Part shown: one piece after another, positions 62,287 through 64,000 of the stretch
How the letters are laid out: each line of letters begins with the position of its first letter
Numbering within the stretch: position 1 is the first letter of the stretch
NCBI GenBank assembly: GCA_963780805.1
Contig: CAWADP010000025.1
Coordinates: 1-64,000, forward strand
DNA from: JASHVB01 sp963780805
GTDB lineage: Bacteria > Pseudomonadota > Alphaproteobacteria > Acetobacterales > Acetobacteraceae
Direction: 5' to 3'
Length of the DNA: 64,000 nucleotides
The notes under the pieces: generated by a model
Told to the model about the DNA's origin: nothing
Databases searched by the model: none
Seen by the model: only the letters and a program-made list of their open reading frames with translations
Translations under genes and position numbers: made by a program

Positions 62287-64000
62287 TCACGCCGCCCCCA
62301 GCAGGGCCGGCGCCCCCGCTTCAACGCCGACGCTGCGCGCCGTGGGCAGCAGGGCAAAATACCGCCGCGACAGCCGGTCCGACAGTTCGGCCACCGAATC
62401 GCGCAGGGCACGCAGCCGCGGCGGCAGCAGGGTCGCGGCGCGGGCCTGGTCGGCGGCGGCGGCAACGGTCTGCACCATCGCCTCCGCCTCCTGCCGCAGG
62501 GACGCGGCAAGGCCGGCCAGGGCCGCGTCCTGCGATCCGGCAATCTGCTGCAGCAGGCTGGCGGCGGTGACGAGCTGGAACGCCAGGCCGCGCGGGTTAC
62601 CCTCGTCCGCCAGCATCAGGTCCAATGCCGGCGCGGGCTGCAGCAGGCCGGCGTAGCGGCTGCGGTAGGTGATCACCGAGTTCGCACAGCTCCAGCGCCA
62701 GCCGCAGTCCGTGCTCCACCCGGGCGGGCTGGGTATCCGCGCCGGGCAGCTCCAGAGCGCATGCGAGTTCATCGGCCACCGCCTGGGCGCGTTCCACCCG
62801 CCGCCCCAGGTCCAGGAACAACCGGCCACCGCCCTGCACCATGTTCTCCGCCGCGAGGCCCGCGACGGTGGCGGAGAACGCCAGCACACGGAACAAGACC
62901 GAGGCAGCGCCATCCACTTGCTTGCCGTCCTCGCGGGGGCGGATGGTCTCCAGCGCGTCCTCCAGCTCATGCAGGCCGCCGGCGATCATCGCATGGGTCT
63001 CGCCGGTGACGCGGTCGCGCAGCAGGCCGGTCATGCGCGATACCCGGCCGATCATGGCATGAATTGCACCCCAGGGGGCGGCGGCGCGCAGCAGCGCCTC
63101 GGCCAGGCGCTGGGGGCTGACGCCGGAGATGGTCTCCGCGTTCAGCACGCCGGCCTGGGTGAGGCAGGCGGTCAACACCTGCAGTTCGGCCATCTCGTGC
63201 GGTGCCAGGGACGGGCGTGCCAGCCGGGTCAAGGAAGCGCGCAGCAGGCGCGCGGCGCCTTCCAGCCGTTCAAGGTAGCGGCCGAGCCAGAAGAAATTGT
63301 CCGCCGCCCGGCTGGGCAGGTCGCCGGCAGTGCGGCGGATCGCCATGGCGGGGGAGCGCTGCGCCGGCGGGCCGGCGATGTCCATCGGGTCCTGTGCCAA
63401 CACCCAGATGTCCTTCGCCAGGCCGGACACGGCGAGCGGCCAGGCCGCGTCGCCGTCGGGCAGGGCGCAGCCGAGGCCGCCCGGCATGGCGTGCCACGCA
63501 CCATCCACCTGTGCCAGGAACAGCCGGACGACCAGCGGACGCGGCACGAGCTGGCCGCCGTCGAGGCAGGGCGCGGCGGAAGGCGACACCGGCCGGCGGG
63601 CCACGAATTTCTCGGGCGCGGCGGTGAGCGATTTCAGCAGCCCCTGTCGCGCTTGCTCCGGCGCCATCCCCGATCCCAGCGGCGGCGCTGCTCCGTCGAG
63701 CGCCGAGCAAACCAGCCATGCGTCCGGATCGCGCAGCACCGCGTCGCGCATCGCGGGATCGTTCAACCAGTAGGTCTCCACCCCCGGCAGCTTCAAGTCC
63801 TCCTGGAGCACGTGCCGGGCCAGCGCGGGAAGAAAGCCCGCCAGAGCCGGGGCTTCGGCAAAGCCGGTGCCGGGGTGGTTGACGATGCGCACACCGCCGG
63901 CGCGCGCCGTTTCCAACAAACCTGGGACACCCGCGGCATCGGGCGCAAGTTCCAGCGGATCGATGCGATTGCCTGACTCGCCGCGCAGCAGCACACCGAT
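62287..64000 (-). CDS. Circularly permuted ATP-grasp and alpha-E domain protein, 5' end outside the window (one-base shift)
   Basis: The C-terminal part of a long fused protein. The ATP-grasp end reads RIVNHPGTGFAEAPALAGFL, LPGVETYWLNDPAMRDAVL, EKFVARRPVSPS and LVVRLFLAQVDGAWHAMPGG. The alpha-helical alpha-E domain follows: SRAADNFFWLGRYLERLEGA, ISGVSPQRLAEALL, DLGRRVERAQAVADELACAL and, after an extra base near 62680, SVITYRSRYAGLLQPAPALD, ADEGNPRGLAFQLV. In other bacteria both domains occur fused or as neighbouring genes beside transglutaminase-like proteins, forming a predicted peptide ligase system. The stop is at 62287; the start lies beyond 64000. Confidence 0.88.

Overview
This window is a 64 kb piece of a GC-rich (about 68-70 percent G+C) alphaproteobacterial chromosome, most likely from the Acetobacteraceae / Rhodospirillales. 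Pointers to this are the fused IspD-IspF enzyme, the Pal-CpoB pair, the phasin-like protein, CoxE/XdhC/MocA-type molybdoenzyme maturation genes and the palindromic intergenic repeats typical of that group. The assignment is inferred from gene content and protein style, not from a marker tree.

Layout. 1-5.4 kb: end of ispDF, a small lipoprotein, a chemoreceptor with a C-terminal PilZ domain and a two-gene unit of unknown function. 5.4-6.2 kb: remains of a mobile element (frameshifted PemK/MazF toxin, serine recombinase C-terminus) lying against the 3' end of a tRNA-Ser(UGA). 6.4-9.8 kb: a catabolic unit (MFS carrier, SDR, Ldh-type dehydrogenase). 10-14.8 kb: a branched-chain-amino-acid-type ABC importer. 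15.3-18.2 kb: NAD(P)HX repair enzyme and malonyl-CoA decarboxylase. 18.2-23.4 kb: a coiled-coil membrane protein, a DsbD-type disulfide reductase and a MotA/MotB stator pair.

23.4-29.2 kb is an accessory island: an IS1380-family element whose left end coincides with the motB stop codon, a hypothetical gene with a repeat inside it, and a retron. The retron has an Ec67-like reverse transcriptase fused to a TOPRIM nuclease domain, with a recognisable msr-msd RNA gene directly upstream, including an 11-bp a1/a2 inverted repeat, a branching-G candidate and hairpins. This is the most interesting system in the window.

29.7-41.9 kb: two glycosyltransferases, a PPP-type phosphatase, a flavin hydroxylase, SixA and CYTH-CHAD proteins, a BrnT-type toxin-antitoxin pair damaged by a repeat, a ureohydrolase and ribosomal protein bL31. 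42.1-47 kb: molybdenum-cofactor and molybdo-hydroxylase maturation genes (MocA fused to a molybdopterin-binding domain, split XdhC, CoxE-like VWA protein), then a HEPN/MNT toxin-antitoxin pair. 47-58 kb: RidA, SDR, two LysR regulators, TrxB, Pal, CpoB, an MFS carrier, a phasin-like protein and a PhzS-like flavin monooxygenase. 58-64 kb: a degenerate M23 peptidase, a CapA-like protein and a peptide-modification cluster (two transglutaminase-like proteins and a circularly permuted ATP-grasp/alpha-E protein running off the end).

Two features run through the whole window. First, at least ten otherwise well-conserved genes carry one or two single-base shifts, mostly one-base insertions. This looks more like consensus error than decay and should be checked before any gene is called broken. 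Second, the region is rich in repeats: at least four families of palindromic interspersed repeats, two very long perfect palindromes, and about ten minisatellites, several translated in frame.
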